From Candidatus Krumholzibacteriia bacterium (lineage in GTDB: Bacteria > Krumholzibacteriota > Krumholzibacteriia > LZORAL124-64-63), in assembly GCA_024763215.1 (NCBI GenBank), contig JANTFX010000004.1, positions 1 to 64,000 on the forward strand: DNA of 64,000 nucleotides, given 5' to 3'. Position numbers and translations under genes: made by a program. Of the stretch, positions 50,101-62,367 are shown piece after piece. Numbering within the stretch: the first letter of the stretch is position 1; each line of letters starts with the position of its first letter. Below the pieces are notes generated by a model, which did no database searches, was not told the origin of the DNA, and worked only from the letters and a program-made list of their open reading frames with translations.

Positions 50101-53100
50101 CATCAAGGCCGCGCTCCAGGATGCGGGCCTGGCTCCCGAGGCGGTGACCTTCCTGGAGGCCCACGGCACCGGCACCTCCCTGGGGGATCCCATCGAGGTG
50201 CAGTCCGCCGCGGCGGTGCTGGCCGGCGGCCGCACGGCCGACAAACCTCTGCTGCTGGGTTCGGTCAAGACCAACATCGGGCATCTGGAATCGGCCGCGG
50301 GAGTCGCCGGGCTGTGCAAGGCGCTGCTGACCCTCGGCCATCGGCGGATCCCGGCCACCCTGCACTTCACCGAACCCAACCCCTACATCCCCTGGGACCG
50401 GCTGGCTGTCCGGGTGGTGGACGAGGCCATGGATTGGCCCGAGGACCGGCCCCGCATCGCCGGGATCAGCTCCTTCGGCTTCGCCGGCACCAACGCCCAC
50501 GTGATCATCGAGGGCCCCCCGGAAACCGCCGCGCCCGCCGCGGAAGCCGAGTCGGAAGACGGCCTGCTGGCGCTCTCGGCGCGCACGCCGGAAGATCTCA
50601 TCGCGCTGGCCGGCAGCTACCGGGAACATCTGGGGACCCTTGCCGGCTCTGACCTGCGCGACGCCCTGCACACGATCAACACCACCCGCAGCCGGTTCGA
50701 GCACCGCGCGGGCGTGGCGTTCACCTGCACCGCCGAGCTGGAGGAGGGGTTGCAGGCGCTGAATGACGGCGCGGCCGCCAAGGGTGTCGTGACCGGTTCC
50801 TTTGCCGGCGGCCTGGTGCCGGTGACCGCGTTCCTGTTCACCGGCCAGGGGTCCCAGTACCCCGGCATGGGCCGCGAGCTGTACGACCGCCAACCTGTGT
50901 TCCGGGCCATGCTGGACCGGTGCGCGGCGGTTTTCGACGGTTTGAAGGAGGCCGAGGCGCCCGGGCTGCTGGCGGTGATGTTCGGCGATGACCCCGACCA
51001 GCTGAAACAGACCGCCTATACCCAGCCCGCCCTGTTCGCGCTGGAAGTGGCCCTGGCCGCCCTGTGGGAAAGCTGGGGAGTGAAGCCGGAGATCCTGCTG
51101 GGCCACAGCGTGGGCGAGATCGCCGCGGTCTGTGTTTCGGGCGGCTTCACGCCCGAGGACGGCATGAAGCTCATCAGCGCCCGGGCCCGGCTCATGGGCT
51201 CGCTGCCGGCCGGCGGCGCCATGGCGTCGATCCAGGCTGCTGCGGACGTGGTGGAAAAGAGCGCTGCGGAGTCCGGCCTGGACGTGGCCGCCTACAACGG
51301 GCGCGACACGGTGGTCAGCGGGGACGCGGACCGTATCCAGGAGCTTTGCGCCCGCCTGAAGGACGAGGGTGTCCGCTGCACGGTGCTCAAGACATCCCAC
51401 GCCTTCCACAGCTCCCTGATGGATCCCATCCTAAACGAGTTCCGGACCATCGCGGCCACCATCCCCGCCGCGCCCCTGCGGATTCCGGTGGTCAGCAACC
51501 TGACCGGCCAGGTCCTGGACGCGGGACACGTCATCGCACCCGGTTACTGGGCCGATCATATCCGCAACCCGGTGCGCTTTGCAGACGGCATGGCCGTGCT
51601 GGCCGAACAGGGCGCCGCGGCGATCCTGGAGGTCGGCCCGCACCCGGTGTTGACGACCATGGGCCAGCAGTGCTGGCCGGAGAAGCTCGCCTCGGGTGAT
51701 GTTTCCGGGCAGCCGGCATGGATCGCCTCCCTGCGTCGTGACCAGCCCTCAGACCGGCATATCTTCAAGGCGGCTGGAGCCCTGTTCACCGCGGGCGTTG
51801 AGCCGGATTTCCAGGCGCTGGAGGGGGAGGCCCTGGCGCGGCGCCGCAAGGTGCCCGTTCCCCATTACCCGTTCGCCCGCAAGCGGTTCTGGGTCGAGAT
51901 CCCCGAGGACCAGCGCAGCCCCCGCGCGCTGCTGACCCCCTACCTTTATCGGACCGTTTGGCATGAAACCGCCCTGCCGGAGACGGGGGCGTTGCCGGCC
52001 GGCCGCTGGCTGTTGATCGGGCAGGGGTCTGGTCTGGCATCAGGACTGGCCGCGCGGTTGCGCGGCCTGGAACAGGCGGTCACCGAGGTTCCCGGCGGCG
52101 AGGATCCGGTCTCCGCCTTGCAGGCCTGGCTCGCCGAGGAATCCGAAGTCCCGGGTCGGGTGGTCTTCCTCGGCGGGGTGGATCATGCGCGGGCCGGCAG
52201 CTTCGACGAGCTGCTGGCCGCACGCGCCGGCGGGGTGGGCACGGCCCTGGCCTTGATACGCGCCCTGATCGCCGCGGACCGTCCGGCGCGGTTGGCGCTG
52301 GTCACCCGCGGAGCCCAGGATGTCCTGGATTCCGATGACGTGGCCCCGGTCCAGGCGACCCTGTGGGGTGTGGGCAAGGTACTGGACTCCGAGCACCCGG
52401 AGCTGTGGGACAAGTGCGTCGATCTGGATCCGGCTTCCATGGCGGATGAGGCCGGGCAGCTGCTGGCGGCCCTGGCCGCTGCCGACGACGAGGATCTGAC
52501 GGCCCTGCGCGGCGGCCGATACCTGGTGGCGCGTCTGGAACAGATGGACGCCCTGAAGCTGCCCGCCCGGCTGGAGGCGGCCAAGGCGGGCACGGTGCTG
52601 ATCACCGGCGGCCTGGGCGCCCTGGGATTGCAGACGGCGCGCAGGATGGCCGAGCGCGGCGCCCCGGCCCTGGTGCTGACCAGCCGCCGCGAGCCTTCCG
52701 AAGCCGCGGCCGCGGCCATCGCCGAGCTGGCGGACACCGGTTGCCGCGTCGAGGTGATGTGCGCGGACGTGGGGACCGAGGACGGCGTCTCCGGTCTTCT
52801 GGACCGCATCGCCGGCTCGGATCTGCCCCCGCTCGGCGGCGTGATCCATGCCGCGGGGGTCGTGGATTCCCGTCCCCTGGAGCAGATCGACGACCAGGCC
52901 CTGGAAACGGTGCTGGCGGGCAAGATGAACGGGGCGTGGCTGCTGGACCGCCTGACGCGGCAGCGGGATCTGGACCTGTCGCTGTTCGTGTGCTTCTCGT
53001 CCATCGCGGCGGTGTGGGGCGGGCACAGCCAGGGCCACTATGCGGCGGCCAACGCGTTCCTGGACGCCCTGATGGCCAGGCGGCGTGCGGACGGCCTGCC

Positions 53101-56100
53101 GGGGGTGGCGGTGAACTTCGGGCCGGTGGCCGGCATCGGCATGGCCGCGGGCGAGGACGCGGGCGCCTGGCTGGAAAAGCGGGGCCTGCGCCTGGTGCCG
53201 CCCGCCCTGGCGCTGACGGGTCTGGAGGGTCTGGCCGCAGCCGGCTGTTCGGGCCTTGTGGCCGGTGTGAACTGGCCCGTATTCAAGCCCCTGATGGAGA
53301 GCATGCGCCGCCGGCCCCTGTTCGAGACCATCGCTGCAGCGGAGCAGGAGGCCGCGGCCGCTCCGGCCGAGGCCGCGGGTTCGGCCCTGGTGGAGGCCTT
53401 GCAGGAGGCGGATCCGGAAGACCGTCACGAGCTGCTGGTCCAGGCCGCGGTCAAGATCCTGGCCGAGGTGCTGCGGCAGCCCGCCCGGGAAATCAATCCC
53501 CAGGCCGGTTTCTTCGATCTGGGGATCGATTCGTTGATGGCCGTGGAGTTCCGCAACCGCCTGGAAAAGAGCCTGGGCTGCCGTCTGCCGGCCACCCTGG
53601 TCATGGACCACCCCAACCTTGACGCCGCCGCCGACCATATCCTGCAGAACGTGCTGGAGCTGGAGGAGAAGCAGGCGCAGCAGGTGGTCGTGGTCACGGG
53701 TTCGGACGAGCCCGTCGCGGTGATCGGCCTGAGCTGCCGTTTCCCCGGCGCCGAAAACGCCGCGGCCTTCTGGCGCCTGCTGGACGAGGGCGTCGACGCG
53801 ACGTGCGAGATTCCCGACGACCGCTGGAACGTGGACGACTACTACGACCCCGACCCCGACACGGCCGGCACCATGTATGTCCGGCGGGGCGGGTTCATCA
53901 CCGATGTCGACCGGTTCGATCCGCGCTTTTTCGGGGTCTCGCCCCGCGAGGCCGTGAGCATGGACCCCCAGCACCGGTTGCTGCTGGAGCAGGCCTGGCA
54001 TGCCCTGGAGGACGCCGGGCTGGTGCCGGACCGTCTGGCCGGCGCGCGCGCGGGCGTTTTCGTCGGCATCACCTCGCCCGATTACGCCTCCCTGATCAAG
54101 GCCGGCGGCGGGGAGATCGATCCCTACTTCGTGACCGGCAACGCGCCCAACGCCGCCGCCGGGCGCATCGCCTACCTCATGGGGTTCGAGGGCCCGGCCA
54201 TGGCCCTGGACACCGCGTGCAGCTCTTCCCTGGTGGCGGTGCATCAGGCGGTGCTCAGCCTGCGCAGCGGGGATGCCGACCTGGCCCTGGCCGGTGGGGT
54301 GAACCTGATCCTCGATCCCGTGGGGATGGTGGCCACCAGCCGGGCCCGCATGCTGGCGCCCGACGGGCGCTGCAAGACCTTCGACAGGAGCGCCGACGGC
54401 TACGCCCGGGGCGAGGGCTGCGGCATGGTGGTGCTCAAGCGCCTGGGCGACGCCCAGCGGGACGGCGACAGGATCCTGGCCGTGATCCGGGGCAGCGCCG
54501 TGAACCAGGACGGGCGCAGCAGCGGCCTGACCGTGCCCAACGGCCCCAGCCAGGAGCGCGTGATTCGCGAGGCCCTGGCGAGGGCCAAGGTCACCCCCGG
54601 CCAGATCGATTACCTCGAGGCCCACGGCACCGGCACCATCCTGGGCGACCCCATCGAGGTGCAGGCCGCCATGAACGTGCTGGGCGAGGGGCATTCCCGG
54701 GAGCACCCCCTCCTGCTGGGCTCGGTCAAGACCAACGTGGGCCATCTGGAAGCGGCCGCGGGGATGGCCTCGCTGCTGAAGGTCGTGCTCTCGCTGCAGC
54801 ACGGGCGCCTGCCGCGCCACCTGCATGTGACCCGGCCCAACCCCGAGATCCGGTGGGAGGAACTGCCGGTGCGGGTGACCACCGAGCCTGTGCCCTGGGC
54901 TCCGAAGGAGACACCGCGCCTGGCCGGGGTCAGCGCCTTCGGCGTCAGCGGTACCAACGCGCATCTGGTGGTTTCCGATGCCCCCCCGGCACCGCAGCCG
55001 GAACCGGCCGCGGCCGGGACCAAGGCGGGATGGCACCTGCTCCCGCTGTCCGCGCGCACCGAGGGGTCCTTGACCAGGCTGGCCGCTTCCTACGCCGAGC
55101 TCCTGGCCGGGGCCCAGAGCCCGGATCCCGAGGTCCTCTGCTTCTCGGCCGCCACGCGCCGGGCCAGGATGGAGCACCGCGCCGGCCTGGTCTTTGCCGA
55201 TCTGCCGGCGTTGCGGGCCCAGCTCGAGGCCCTGTCCAGCGGCCAAACCCACCCGGGGCTCGTCACCGGATCGGTCGTGCGACGTGACGGGCGGCCGGCC
55301 CGCGTGGCCTTCCTGTTCACCGGCCAGGGTTCCCAGTACACGGGCATGGGCAAGGGCCTTTACGACGAGTACCCGGTGTTCCGGGAGATGCTGGACCGTT
55401 GCGCCGCGGCGTTCGAGGCGGCACGGGGGCAGGAGCGTCCTCTGGGTCTGCTGGAGGTCATGTTCGAGGATCATGGCGACCAGCTGAATCAGACCGGCTA
55501 CACCCAGCCGGCCCTGTTCGCCCTGGAAGTGGCCCTGGCGGCCTTGTGGCAAAGCTGGGGCATCGCCCCGGCGGCGGTCCTGGGGCACAGCGTGGGCGAG
55601 TTCGCCGCCGCCTGTGTCGCGGGTCATCTGGCCGTGGAAGACGGCATGGCGTTGATCAGCGAGCGCAGCCGCCTGATGCAGGAACTGCCGGCCGGGGGCC
55701 TGATGGCCTCGGTGCTGGCCGACCCGCAGCGGGTTGAAGCGGCCGCGGCGGAGGATCCCGACCTCTTCGTGGCCGCCTACAACGGCCCCGAGACCGTCGT
55801 GAGCGGCCCGGCCGCCAGCGTCGAGAAGGCCGTGGCCCGGCTCGAGTCCGAGGGCTGCCGTTGCACCATCCTGAAGACTTCCCACGCCTTCCACAGCTCC
55901 TTGATGGAGCCGATCCTGGCCCCCTTCCGGGACTTCGCCGGCAGCCGCGATCTCCAACCCCTGCAGGTGCCCCTGGTGAGCAACCTCACCGGAAAGGTGC
56001 TCGGGCCCGGGGAGGCCCCGTCGCCCGACTACTGGACCGACCATATCCGCCAACCCGTGCAGTTCGCCCAGGGCATGGCCCGCCTGGCCGAGATGGATTG

Positions 56101-59100
56101 CGACGTCATCCTGGAGGTCGGTCCGCACCCCGTGCTGACGACCATGGGCCGGCAGTGCTGGCCGGAAACGGGCCCGGATGCGGGGCCGGTATGGGCGGCC
56201 TCCCTGCAGCGGAAACAGGACGCACTGGCGGTGTGCACCGAAGCGGCGGCGACGCTCTTCGGCGCCGGCGCCGCCCTGGATTTCGAGGCGATGGCAGGCG
56301 ACCGCTGGGCCGGCCTGCGGCCGGTGGACCTGCCCCTGTACCCCTTCGACCGCCAGCGCTACTGGGTGGAGACCGCGGCCGCGGACCAACCCCGCGGCTC
56401 CGGAGGCCTGGACCGCCTGGGTTACCGGGTCGTCTGGAAGGACGGCGGCGTGCCGGCCGTCTGCCCGGATCGCGTTGCCGGCCGGACCTGGCTCATCATG
56501 GGCAACCCCGATGACTGGGGGCGGCGGCTGTTCGCGGCCCTCGAGGCCCGGGGCGGCCGGGGCCACCTGGTGGAGATCCCCCGGGACACGGCGGATCCAG
56601 CCTCCCTGCGTGCCCACTGCCGGGCCGCGCTGCAGGCAGCGTCCGCGGATCCGGAGCTTCCGCTGGGTGGGGTCATCCACCTGGGCGGCCTGGAGGTCGT
56701 CCGTCCGGAACAGGTTGAAGAGCTGTGGGCTTCGCAGACCTCAGGCGGCGTGTGCGCCATGTTCCTGGCCCAGGAGCTGCTGGAGCTCGGCGCCCGGGCC
56801 AAGCTGTGGTTGCTGACCCGTGAAGCGACCGGTGCGGTGGCGGGAGAGCCGGTCGCCCCGGCCGGCGCGGTCCTGTGGGGGCTGGGCAAATCCCTGGCCC
56901 TGGACCATCCCGATATCTGGGGCGGTCTGGTCGATCTGCCGCCGGCTGCGGACCGGGAAACCGGCGACGGGTTCACGGACCCGGCCGACCTGGTCGTGGC
57001 GGCGCTGGCGTCAGGGGACGGCGAGGACCAGGCCGCCCTGCGCGGCGGCCGGCGGCTGGTGGCTCGCCTGGCCCGGGCTCCGCTGGGGTCCGGGGGACCG
57101 GTCTGGGATAACGAGGGAACCTACCTTATCACCGGCGGCCTGGGGGCCGTGGGCCGCAGGATCGCCGGCCGCCTGGCCGATCGCGGCGTCCGCGGCCTGG
57201 TGCTGGTCGGGCGCGGCGAGCCCGGACCCGACGCCCGCACCCTGCTGGCGAAGCTGGAACGGACCGGCTGCCGGGTCCTGACGCCCCGCTGTGACATCAC
57301 CGACCCGGACCAGGTTTCGGGCTTGCTGGCGGGTTTGACTGCCGAGGCCCTGGCCGCACAGGACATGCCGCCGTTGCGGGGCGTGATCCACGCCGCGGGC
57401 ATCAGCCGCCTGGGCGATTTCAACCAGCTCACGGCGGAGGAATTCCTGGAGGTGCTGCGGCCCAAGGTGGCCGGAGGGTGGCTGCTCGACAGGGCGATCC
57501 GCGCGCAGGGCCTTGATCCGGTCCTCTTCCTGTGCACCTCGTCGGTGGCGGGCCTGTGGGGCGCGCCCAGCCAGGCCGCCTACGCCGGCGCCAACGCCTT
57601 CCTGGATGCCCTGGCCGCATCCCGCAGCGCCGCCGGACTGCCCGCCTGCAGCATCGCCTTCGGCCCCTGGGGCGGAGGCGGCGGAATGGCCGGCGACAGC
57701 GAGGTCTCGGGCCAGCTCAAGCAGCTGGGCCTGCGCATCTTCTCTCCCGGCAAGGTACTGGACGCCCTCGAAGCGGCCGCCGCCACCGGCTCCGACCGCC
57801 TGGCCCTGGTGGACGTGGACTGGGATGTGTTCCGGCCCCTGGTCGAAGCCCGCGGGTCCATGCCCCTGCTGGCGGACCTGGAAGAGGGGCGGCCCGACGC
57901 CGAGACGGCGGACGCCCTGTCCAACCTGGGCTCCGCTTCGGCGGATGAGCGGGCGCGCATCCTGGCCGGGACCATCCGCAAGGAAGCGGCGGCCGTGCTC
58001 AAGGTGCCCCTGGAAGCGGTGGGCGACGGGACCTCGTTCTTCGATCTGGGCCTGGATTCCCTCATGGCCCTGGATCTGATCCGGCGCCTGAACCGCGCCC
58101 TGCCCGGGACCCGTTGCGCCTCCTCGCTGGTCTACGAGCATCCCACGGTCGGCGAGCTGGCCACGGCCATCTCCGGGCTGCTGCCCGCTGCCGCCCCGGC
58201 TGCGTCCGCGCAGCCTGCGGCTCCGCAGGAGCCGGCGGCCGCTGCGGATTCCCACCGGGCCGGCGGGTATCAATACCGGCGCTACCGGGAAGGGGACCGG
58301 GACGGGCTCGTGAACCTTTACGGGGCCGTTTTCGGACCCGAGGTGGGCCGGAACGCCGAGCGCATCTGGAACTGGAAGTTCCTGGAGAATCCCCTGACTC
58401 CGGCCGAGGGGCCCCTGGTCGACGTGCTGGAACACGAGGGGAGCATCGTCGGGATGAACGGCGGGATCTGGACGCGGTTCAAGATCGGCGATGCCACCGT
58501 GCCCGGCATCTGGAGTTGCGATTCCCAGGTGCACCCGGACCACCGGCGCGCCTCGGTGGGCTTCTTCCAGCATGTCGAACAGACGGCGCCGGTGACCAAG
58601 CTCGGCACCCCCAACGCGGACATGTACAAGGTGGCCGCGGCGGCGGGTGGCATCATCGACCTGGGCCGGTTCGTCAACCTGAAGGCGATCCTGGATCTGG
58701 ACTCCCTCTTGAAGTCCGAAGGCCACAACCCCCTGCTGGCCAAGGCGGCCGGGGTCGGCAACGCCCTGGTCAACGCCGGGTGGAACCTTTTCGCCCGGCC
58801 GGACACCGGTTCCGGCCTGGCCGTGACCGAGATCCCGTCCTTCAGCGACGAGTTCGACGGGCTGTGGCAAAGGGCGGGCGGCGGCTACGAGGGCATCATG
58901 GTGCGGGACGCCGGCTTCCTGTCCTGGCGCTTCGACCGGTGCCCCAACCGGACCTACCGGCGCTACGCCGCGAGGCGGGGCGGAGAGCTGGCGGGCTACC
59001 TCGTGGTGCGCGAATTCGTGCGCCACGGCAGCCGCCGGGCCCTGATCGTCGACTACCTGGTGTCGGTGGACGACAAGGAGGCCCTGGACGGCCTGGTCCA

Positions 59101-59335
59101 GAGGGCCATGGCCGATTTCCGCGCCCACGGCGTGGACCTGGTCACCTTCCCCATGTCCAGCACCATGCTCGATCACGCGGCCCTGTTGCGCCGCCACGGG
59201 TTCCTGTTCACCAAGCAGAGGCGGCACGTGGTGGCGAGCCGGACCGCGGGCGATGCGGACCCGGGCCGGGTGGGTACCTGGTTCTTCACACTGGCCGATT
59301 CCGATGCCGATTTCTCGGGTCTGGAGGAGGACTAG
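47105..59335 (+). CDS. multimodular type I PKS: FAAL-ACP-KS-AT-KR-ACP-KS-AT-KR-ACP-GNAT
   Basis: FAAL adenylation domain; ACPs [44 protein letters not shown] x2; AT GHSVGE with HAFHSS x2; KR GGLGALG and GGLGAVG; C-terminal acetyltransferase-like domain. TTG start preceded by GGGGAGG. Confidence 0.93.
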   Translation: MKNDKCQGPYDGDYEHPNFFNNCPSLVSVLRYWAQETPDKTSHIYLAEGELEADRLTFATLDEDARRIGAWIQDQGLAGKPILLMHPPGLDFIRSFYGCVYGGAIAVPAFPPRSRRVDKRIEAIVADCGAAAVFTNTMAYEVTAGQLGGGDAPVVDTEELEFDADLWRDPVLDHDSIALLQYTSGSTKAPKGVMVTNGNLLHNLDCIARHGGMTPATRMGIWIPFFHDMGLVSGVVLPVVIGCDAVIMSPAAFLKKPIRWLRAISDFKVESSPAPNFAFELCTAMVSEAECEGLDLSSWRMAWNGAEPVRAETLHAFQEKFAPYGLQPGTLSPCYGMAETTLCATATSYKHPFHTTLVDKSALEQNRIVRRDDPDETTFELVSSGVLSHGFDVRIVDPGTLEECPPDVIGEIWCKAPSVAAGYWQRPEETEEGFGARIEGTGEGPYLRTGDLGCFLDGELYVTGRLKDLIIVGGRNIYPQDVEFVVTECHDALQAGSCAAVALEVDGREVLGVFPEISRTRRKDFDAEEIFHAIREAISENFELAAQTIGLVAPYAIPKTSSGKIARQIAKRMYLAGELKLLAEWKAEAPRAEASTEATGAFAALASRLDERNDRERRRLLIRFLQDILVEVAGLSGLPDPTQGFAAMGIDSMMAVKLARRLQSELGSDIDLPATLLFDRPNIAELAEYLAGQLARAESGPAVAAGPDTDHAHAPVAVVGLSCRFPGASSPEEFWELLVGERDAVGETPADRWDNDVFYDPDPDAPGKVSTRWGGFIDDIDKFDAAFFGISPREAESLDPQQRLLLEQTWLALEDAGLSAQAVRGSRTGVFVGISTKDYYNLVRMQGQDKIDAYQATGAASSAAAGRLSYFFGFKGPCVALDTACSSSLVAVHEAVQSLRRGESELVVAGGVNAILTPEVTISFSRAHLMAPDGRCKAFDAAANGYVRGEGCGMVVLKRLDDAVRDGDRILGVIRGSAVNQDGDSSGLTVPNGPSQEAVIKAALQDAGLAPEAVTFLEAHGTGTSLGDPIEVQSAAAVLAGGRTADKPLLLGSVKTNIGHLESAAGVAGLCKALLTLGHRRIPATLHFTEPNPYIPWDRLAVRVVDEAMDWPEDRPRIAGISSFGFAGTNAHVIIEGPPETAAPAAEAESEDGLLALSARTPEDLIALAGSYREHLGTLAGSDLRDALHTINTTRSRFEHRAGVAFTCTAELEEGLQALNDGAAAKGVVTGSFAGGLVPVTAFLFTGQGSQYPGMGRELYDRQPVFRAMLDRCAAVFDGLKEAEAPGLLAVMFGDDPDQLKQTAYTQPALFALEVALAALWESWGVKPEILLGHSVGEIAAVCVSGGFTPEDGMKLISARARLMGSLPAGGAMASIQAAADVVEKSAAESGLDVAAYNGRDTVVSGDADRIQELCARLKDEGVRCTVLKTSHAFHSSLMDPILNEFRTIAATIPAAPLRIPVVSNLTGQVLDAGHVIAPGYWADHIRNPVRFADGMAVLAEQGAAAILEVGPHPVLTTMGQQCWPEKLASGDVSGQPAWIASLRRDQPSDRHIFKAAGALFTAGVEPDFQALEGEALARRRKVPVPHYPFARKRFWVEIPEDQRSPRALLTPYLYRTVWHETALPETGALPAGRWLLIGQGSGLASGLAARLRGLEQAVTEVPGGEDPVSALQAWLAEESEVPGRVVFLGGVDHARAGSFDELLAARAGGVGTALALIRALIAADRPARLALVTRGAQDVLDSDDVAPVQATLWGVGKVLDSEHPELWDKCVDLDPASMADEAGQLLAALAAADDEDLTALRGGRYLVARLEQMDALKLPARLEAAKAGTVLITGGLGALGLQTARRMAERGAPALVLTSRREPSEAAAAAIAELADTGCRVEVMCADVGTEDGVSGLLDRIAGSDLPPLGGVIHAAGVVDSRPLEQIDDQALETVLAGKMNGAWLLDRLTRQRDLDLSLFVCFSSIAAVWGGHSQGHYAAANAFLDALMARRRADGLPGVAVNFGPVAGIGMAAGEDAGAWLEKRGLRLVPPALALTGLEGLAAAGCSGLVAGVNWPVFKPLMESMRRRPLFETIAAAEQEAAAAPAEAAGSALVEALQEADPEDRHELLVQAAVKILAEVLRQPAREINPQAGFFDLGIDSLMAVEFRNRLEKSLGCRLPATLVMDHPNLDAAADHILQNVLELEEKQAQQVVVVTGSDEPVAVIGLSCRFPGAENAAAFWRLLDEGVDATCEIPDDRWNVDDYYDPDPDTAGTMYVRRGGFITDVDRFDPRFFGVSPREAVSMDPQHRLLLEQAWHALEDAGLVPDRLAGARAGVFVGITSPDYASLIKAGGGEIDPYFVTGNAPNAAAGRIAYLMGFEGPAMALDTACSSSLVAVHQAVLSLRSGDADLALAGGVNLILDPVGMVATSRARMLAPDGRCKTFDRSADGYARGEGCGMVVLKRLGDAQRDGDRILAVIRGSAVNQDGRSSGLTVPNGPSQERVIREALARAKVTPGQIDYLEAHGTGTILGDPIEVQAAMNVLGEGHSREHPLLLGSVKTNVGHLEAAAGMASLLKVVLSLQHGRLPRHLHVTRPNPEIRWEELPVRVTTEPVPWAPKETPRLAGVSAFGVSGTNAHLVVSDAPPAPQPEPAAAGTKAGWHLLPLSARTEGSLTRLAASYAELLAGAQSPDPEVLCFSAATRRARMEHRAGLVFADLPALRAQLEALSSGQTHPGLVTGSVVRRDGRPARVAFLFTGQGSQYTGMGKGLYDEYPVFREMLDRCAAAFEAARGQERPLGLLEVMFEDHGDQLNQTGYTQPALFALEVALAALWQSWGIAPAAVLGHSVGEFAAACVAGHLAVEDGMALISERSRLMQELPAGGLMASVLADPQRVEAAAAEDPDLFVAAYNGPETVVSGPAASVEKAVARLESEGCRCTILKTSHAFHSSLMEPILAPFRDFAGSRDLQPLQVPLVSNLTGKVLGPGEAPSPDYWTDHIRQPVQFAQGMARLAEMDCDVILEVGPHPVLTTMGRQCWPETGPDAGPVWAASLQRKQDALAVCTEAAATLFGAGAALDFEAMAGDRWAGLRPVDLPLYPFDRQRYWVETAAADQPRGSGGLDRLGYRVVWKDGGVPAVCPDRVAGRTWLIMGNPDDWGRRLFAALEARGGRGHLVEIPRDTADPASLRAHCRAALQAASADPELPLGGVIHLGGLEVVRPEQVEELWASQTSGGVCAMFLAQELLELGARAKLWLLTREATGAVAGEPVAPAGAVLWGLGKSLALDHPDIWGGLVDLPPAADRETGDGFTDPADLVVAALASGDGEDQAALRGGRRLVARLARAPLGSGGPVWDNEGTYLITGGLGAVGRRIAGRLADRGVRGLVLVGRGEPGPDARTLLAKLERTGCRVLTPRCDITDPDQVSGLLAGLTAEALAAQDMPPLRGVIHAAGISRLGDFNQLTAEEFLEVLRPKVAGGWLLDRAIRAQGLDPVLFLCTSSVAGLWGAPSQAAYAGANAFLDALAASRSAAGLPACSIAFGPWGGGGGMAGDSEVSGQLKQLGLRIFSPGKVLDALEAAAATGSDRLALVDVDWDVFRPLVEARGSMPLLADLEEGRPDAETADALSNLGSASADERARILAGTIRKEAAAVLKVPLEAVGDGTSFFDLGLDSLMALDLIRRLNRALPGTRCASSLVYEHPTVGELATAISGLLPAAAPAASAQPAAPQEPAAAADSHRAGGYQYRRYREGDRDGLVNLYGAVFGPEVGRNAERIWNWKFLENPLTPAEGPLVDVLEHEGSIVGMNGGIWTRFKIGDATVPGIWSCDSQVHPDHRRASVGFFQHVEQTAPVTKLGTPNADMYKVAAAAGGIIDLGRFVNLKAILDLDSLLKSEGHNPLLAKAAGVGNALVNAGWNLFARPDTGSGLAVTEIPSFSDEFDGLWQRAGGGYEGIMVRDAGFLSWRFDRCPNRTYRRYAARRGGELAGYLVVREFVRHGSRRALIVDYLVSVDDKEALDGLVQRAMADFRAHGVDLVTFPMSSTMLDHAALLRRHGFLFTKQRRHVVASRTAGDADPGRVGTWFFTLADSDADFSGLEED

Positions 59336-59364
59336 CGGCGGCGCGAGGCTCCTAGGGGGCCGGG

Positions 59365-60243
59365 TCAGCGTCCCAGGAGCTTGCGCGCTCCCTGGCGCAG
59401 CTTCCGGGGCATCAGGCTGGTGTAGACCCGCTGGAACCTGAACAAAAGGCCGTTGCTGCGCCTCAGCTGCTCCAGGTCGGCCTGCAGCTGCGGACCGGCG
59501 GCCGTGATACGGGCGTCGATCAGCCGCCGGGCCAGCTCGTACAGTTCCATGTCCAGGGACGTGGCGGCGGCAATCTGCTGCCGCAGCTCATCGCCGACCA
59601 CCAGTTTTTGCCCCCGTGTCGCGGCCGCGTTGCGCCGGATCGACACGATGGGTTTGCGCCAGCCCAGGATCGTCTTCATCAGCAGCAGACATTCGTCGAA
59701 GCGTTCGAGCACTCCGGGGATGTCGAAGGTCTCCAGGTTGCGTTTGGCCTTGTCCAGCGCGTCGTCGGGCAACGGTTCCAGGGGGCTGCCGTCCACCACG
59801 CCCGAGGTCAGATAGCCGCTGATCTGCGCAGTCTGCAGGTTGAGCGAGTTGATCGACGCCCGGTATTCCAGATGGGCCTCGGGTGAGGCCATGGCCTCGG
59901 GCGGATAATGGATGAACTTCGAGCTGCGCCCGACCAGGTGCTTGTACTCGGACAGGAACCGGTCCACGGGATTGCGCAGGATGGTGGCCAGGCAGTAGGG
60001 CCCGGGCAGGTGATCCTGGATGCCGTAGGCGACATGGCCGCGCAGGCACTTGATCCGGCTCTTCTGCTCGTCGCTCATGGCCAGGAAGCGCTCCTGGCTT
60101 TCGAGGTGGTTGAAGCCCACCCCCACGATTTCCCCGTGCTTGTACTGGCGGTTGATGACCCCGTTGAGGGTCGAGCCGCCGGTCTTGGGCACGTGGATGA
60201 AGACGGCGGTGGGCCGGGTATCCGGCTGGGGATTGACGGTCAT
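59365..60243 (-). CDS. sulfotransferase family protein
   Basis: PAPS-binding FIHVPKTGGSTLNGVI and RNPVDRFLSEY. Confidence 0.85.
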   Translation of the reverse strand: MTVNPQPDTRPTAVFIHVPKTGGSTLNGVINRQYKHGEIVGVGFNHLESQERFLAMSDEQKSRIKCLRGHVAYGIQDHLPGPYCLATILRNPVDRFLSEYKHLVGRSSKFIHYPPEAMASPEAHLEYRASINSLNLQTAQISGYLTSGVVDGSPLEPLPDDALDKAKRNLETFDIPGVLERFDECLLLMKTILGWRKPIVSIRRNAAATRGQKLVVGDELRQQIAAATSLDMELYELARRLIDARITAAGPQLQADLEQLRRSNGLLFRFQRVYTSLMPRKLRQGARKLLGR

Positions 60244-60293
60244 GGGGGCAAGCCCTCCTTCGTCCGGCCAGGGCCGGGAATGGATCGTCAGGA

Positions 60294-61190
60294 TCAGCGC
60301 AGCTTGCGCAGGGCGCGGCGCAGACCCCGCGGCACCAGGCGCTGGTAGTTCCGTTGCATGGAGACCAGGGCGCCGTTGACGCGCTTGAAGCGGTTCACCT
60401 CGCGCGTGAAGTCGGAACCCTCGGCCTGGATGTCCCGTTCCAGACGCTCGCAAGCGTAGGCGTACAGCCGCTTGTCCGGGGCGATGAGCTCCTCCAGGCG
60501 CCGCTTGCCCTGCTCGGTGATGTCCCCTGCCGGCCGGGGCGCCTTGTTGACGTTCTCGCGCAGGTAGTGGATGCCCCTGGTCCAGCCCAGGCGCCGTTTC
60601 ATCAGCACCAGGGATTCATCGAAGCGGCTGAGGACCCCGGTCACGGCGCAGTAGCGTTCCAGGTTGTCGATGGCCTGCTCCACCGCATCTTCCGGCAAGG
60701 GGTCCAGGGGCACCTTCAGCTCGCCCAGGGGCAGGAAACCCCCGGCCTGCCGGACCTGCCAGTTCACCGCCCCGTTGGCATGGACGTGGTCGAGGTAAGT
60801 GTCGAAATCCCGCAGGGCCTCGTCCGGCACCGGCAGATCCGGACGGACGTGAGGGAATTCCTTCAGGAACCGGTACTCCGAAATGAAGCGTTTGACCGGG
60901 TCCCGCAGCATGGTCACGTAGACCGGCCGGTGGGGCAGGTGCTCGTGGATCCCGAAGGGGTAGTGGCCCTTGACGCAGCGGATGGGCTCCTTCTGCGCGT
61001 CGCTGAGGGCGAAGAAGCGGTCGAAGGTCTCCAGGTGCTCGAAGCTCACCTCGCAGTACTGCTCGGCGGGGAACTGGCGGCGGATGATCCCGCCCAGGGT
61101 GGTGCCGCCGGCCTTGGGGATATGCAGGAAGATCAGGACCGAGGGCTCGTCCCCGGCGGGGGTCCAGGAGGTAGTGGAATCGTGGGCCAT
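60294..61190 (-). CDS. sulfotransferase family protein (paralogue of preceding)
   Basis: FLHIPKAGGTTLGGII and RDPVKRFISEY. Confidence 0.85.
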   Translation of the reverse strand: MAHDSTTSWTPAGDEPSVLIFLHIPKAGGTTLGGIIRRQFPAEQYCEVSFEHLETFDRFFALSDAQKEPIRCVKGHYPFGIHEHLPHRPVYVTMLRDPVKRFISEYRFLKEFPHVRPDLPVPDEALRDFDTYLDHVHANGAVNWQVRQAGGFLPLGELKVPLDPLPEDAVEQAIDNLERYCAVTGVLSRFDESLVLMKRRLGWTRGIHYLRENVNKAPRPAGDITEQGKRRLEELIAPDKRLYAYACERLERDIQAEGSDFTREVNRFKRVNGALVSMQRNYQRLVPRGLRRALRKLR

Positions 61191-61216
61191 GGTCTTCCTT
61201 TGCGCGGTATGAGGTT

Positions 61217-62158
61217 TCAGTCCAGCCAGCTTCCCAGGTCGCGCTGCAGCAGGTCCTGCAGCTGCAGGATCTCGTCCCGGTAGATTTCCTGCAGCCGCCG
61301 GCGGGTTTCCGGTGCCATCTCCACCTTGGCCAGGGCCCGGCGGCCGATGATGTTCTTCAGCTTGCGTCGGTTGTCCCGGGAAACCACTGCCTTGAAGGCC
61401 GACTTGACCGGGTTGTCCGCCAGGAGCATGCGGATGAAACCCTTGTTGCGGGGTTTGCCGGAGACGTTGTAGATGCGGCTGGTGTCCGGCCTGAAATCGG
61501 GATCCACGCCGAGGAAGGTGAAGGCCTCCCGGCAGATGCCGGCCGCGTCGCGCTTGAGGTCGTCGAACAGGATGATCATGATCTGTTCGGTTCCGAAAGC
61601 CTCCTGCCAGGCCTTGACCTGCTCCGTGTAGCGTCCCACCCCTATATAATCCTTGAAGAGCTTGGCCCCCTCGGCCTGCCTGCGGGCGATGGTCTCGGGC
61701 GCGATGGCCTCCTCGAACTCCAGGTCTTCCTTCAGCACCCGGGCGAAGGTCCAGTACATGGACCAGGCACGGTCCACCGGGTTGCGCAGGGTGATGAAGA
61801 ACTTCAGCTTCGCGGCGGCCTCTTCCGGGTACACTTCGCGGATGCCGGCGATGGCGGTCCGGTGCGTGTACAGATACGAGGGTGAGGCTTCACCGGTCAG
61901 CCGTCCGGGGCCGCAGTCGGCGAATAGCCCGGCATAGGTCTTCAGGTCGGTGACGGGATCGCCCAGGTTGGGCGCCCGGTCCGCGGGCCCGGGATGCATG
62001 GGGAAGCTGAAGAACCAGGGTTCCTTGACCGGGGGGATATGGATGCCGGGGTGCTCGCCGAAGTAGCGGAACAGGGAACTCGTGCCGCCCTTGGCCGCTC
62101 CGAGGATGAAAAAATCGGGCAACGTCGCGGGCCCGTAACCCTTGATATCCAGGTTCAT
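61217..62158 (-). CDS. sulfotransferase-domain protein (NDST-like)
   Basis: FFILGAAKGGTSSLFRYFGEHPGI..KEPWFF and RNPVDRAWSMY; start MNLDIKG preceded by GGGAGGG. Confidence 0.88.
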   Translation of the reverse strand: MNLDIKGYGPATLPDFFILGAAKGGTSSLFRYFGEHPGIHIPPVKEPWFFSFPMHPGPADRAPNLGDPVTDLKTYAGLFADCGPGRLTGEASPSYLYTHRTAIAGIREVYPEEAAAKLKFFITLRNPVDRAWSMYWTFARVLKEDLEFEEAIAPETIARRQAEGAKLFKDYIGVGRYTEQVKAWQEAFGTEQIMIILFDDLKRDAAGICREAFTFLGVDPDFRPDTSRIYNVSGKPRNKGFIRMLLADNPVKSAFKAVVSRDNRRKLKNIIGRRALAKVEMAPETRRRLQEIYRDEILQLQDLLQRDLGSWLD

Positions 62159-62367
62159 GCCGGTCATCCCTCCCATTGGTAGGCCCGCCCAATCTATCGG
62201 CCCCCCGGCGCCATGTCAACCGGGGGGAACTTACAGCCGGCCGCCGGGTTTCACGCCCACGCCGGCCCCTGAAGGCGAAAATGAACGGTTGAAAATAATA
62301 CCGTTTTGAATCATCCTCGGGGCTACCCCTGAGTTCACTCGACCACAGGAAAATAGGAGGGATCCCC

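Noticed and set aside
52040-56680. 1546-aa minus-strand ORF
   Set aside because: Antisense to PKS modules; low-complexity shadow frame
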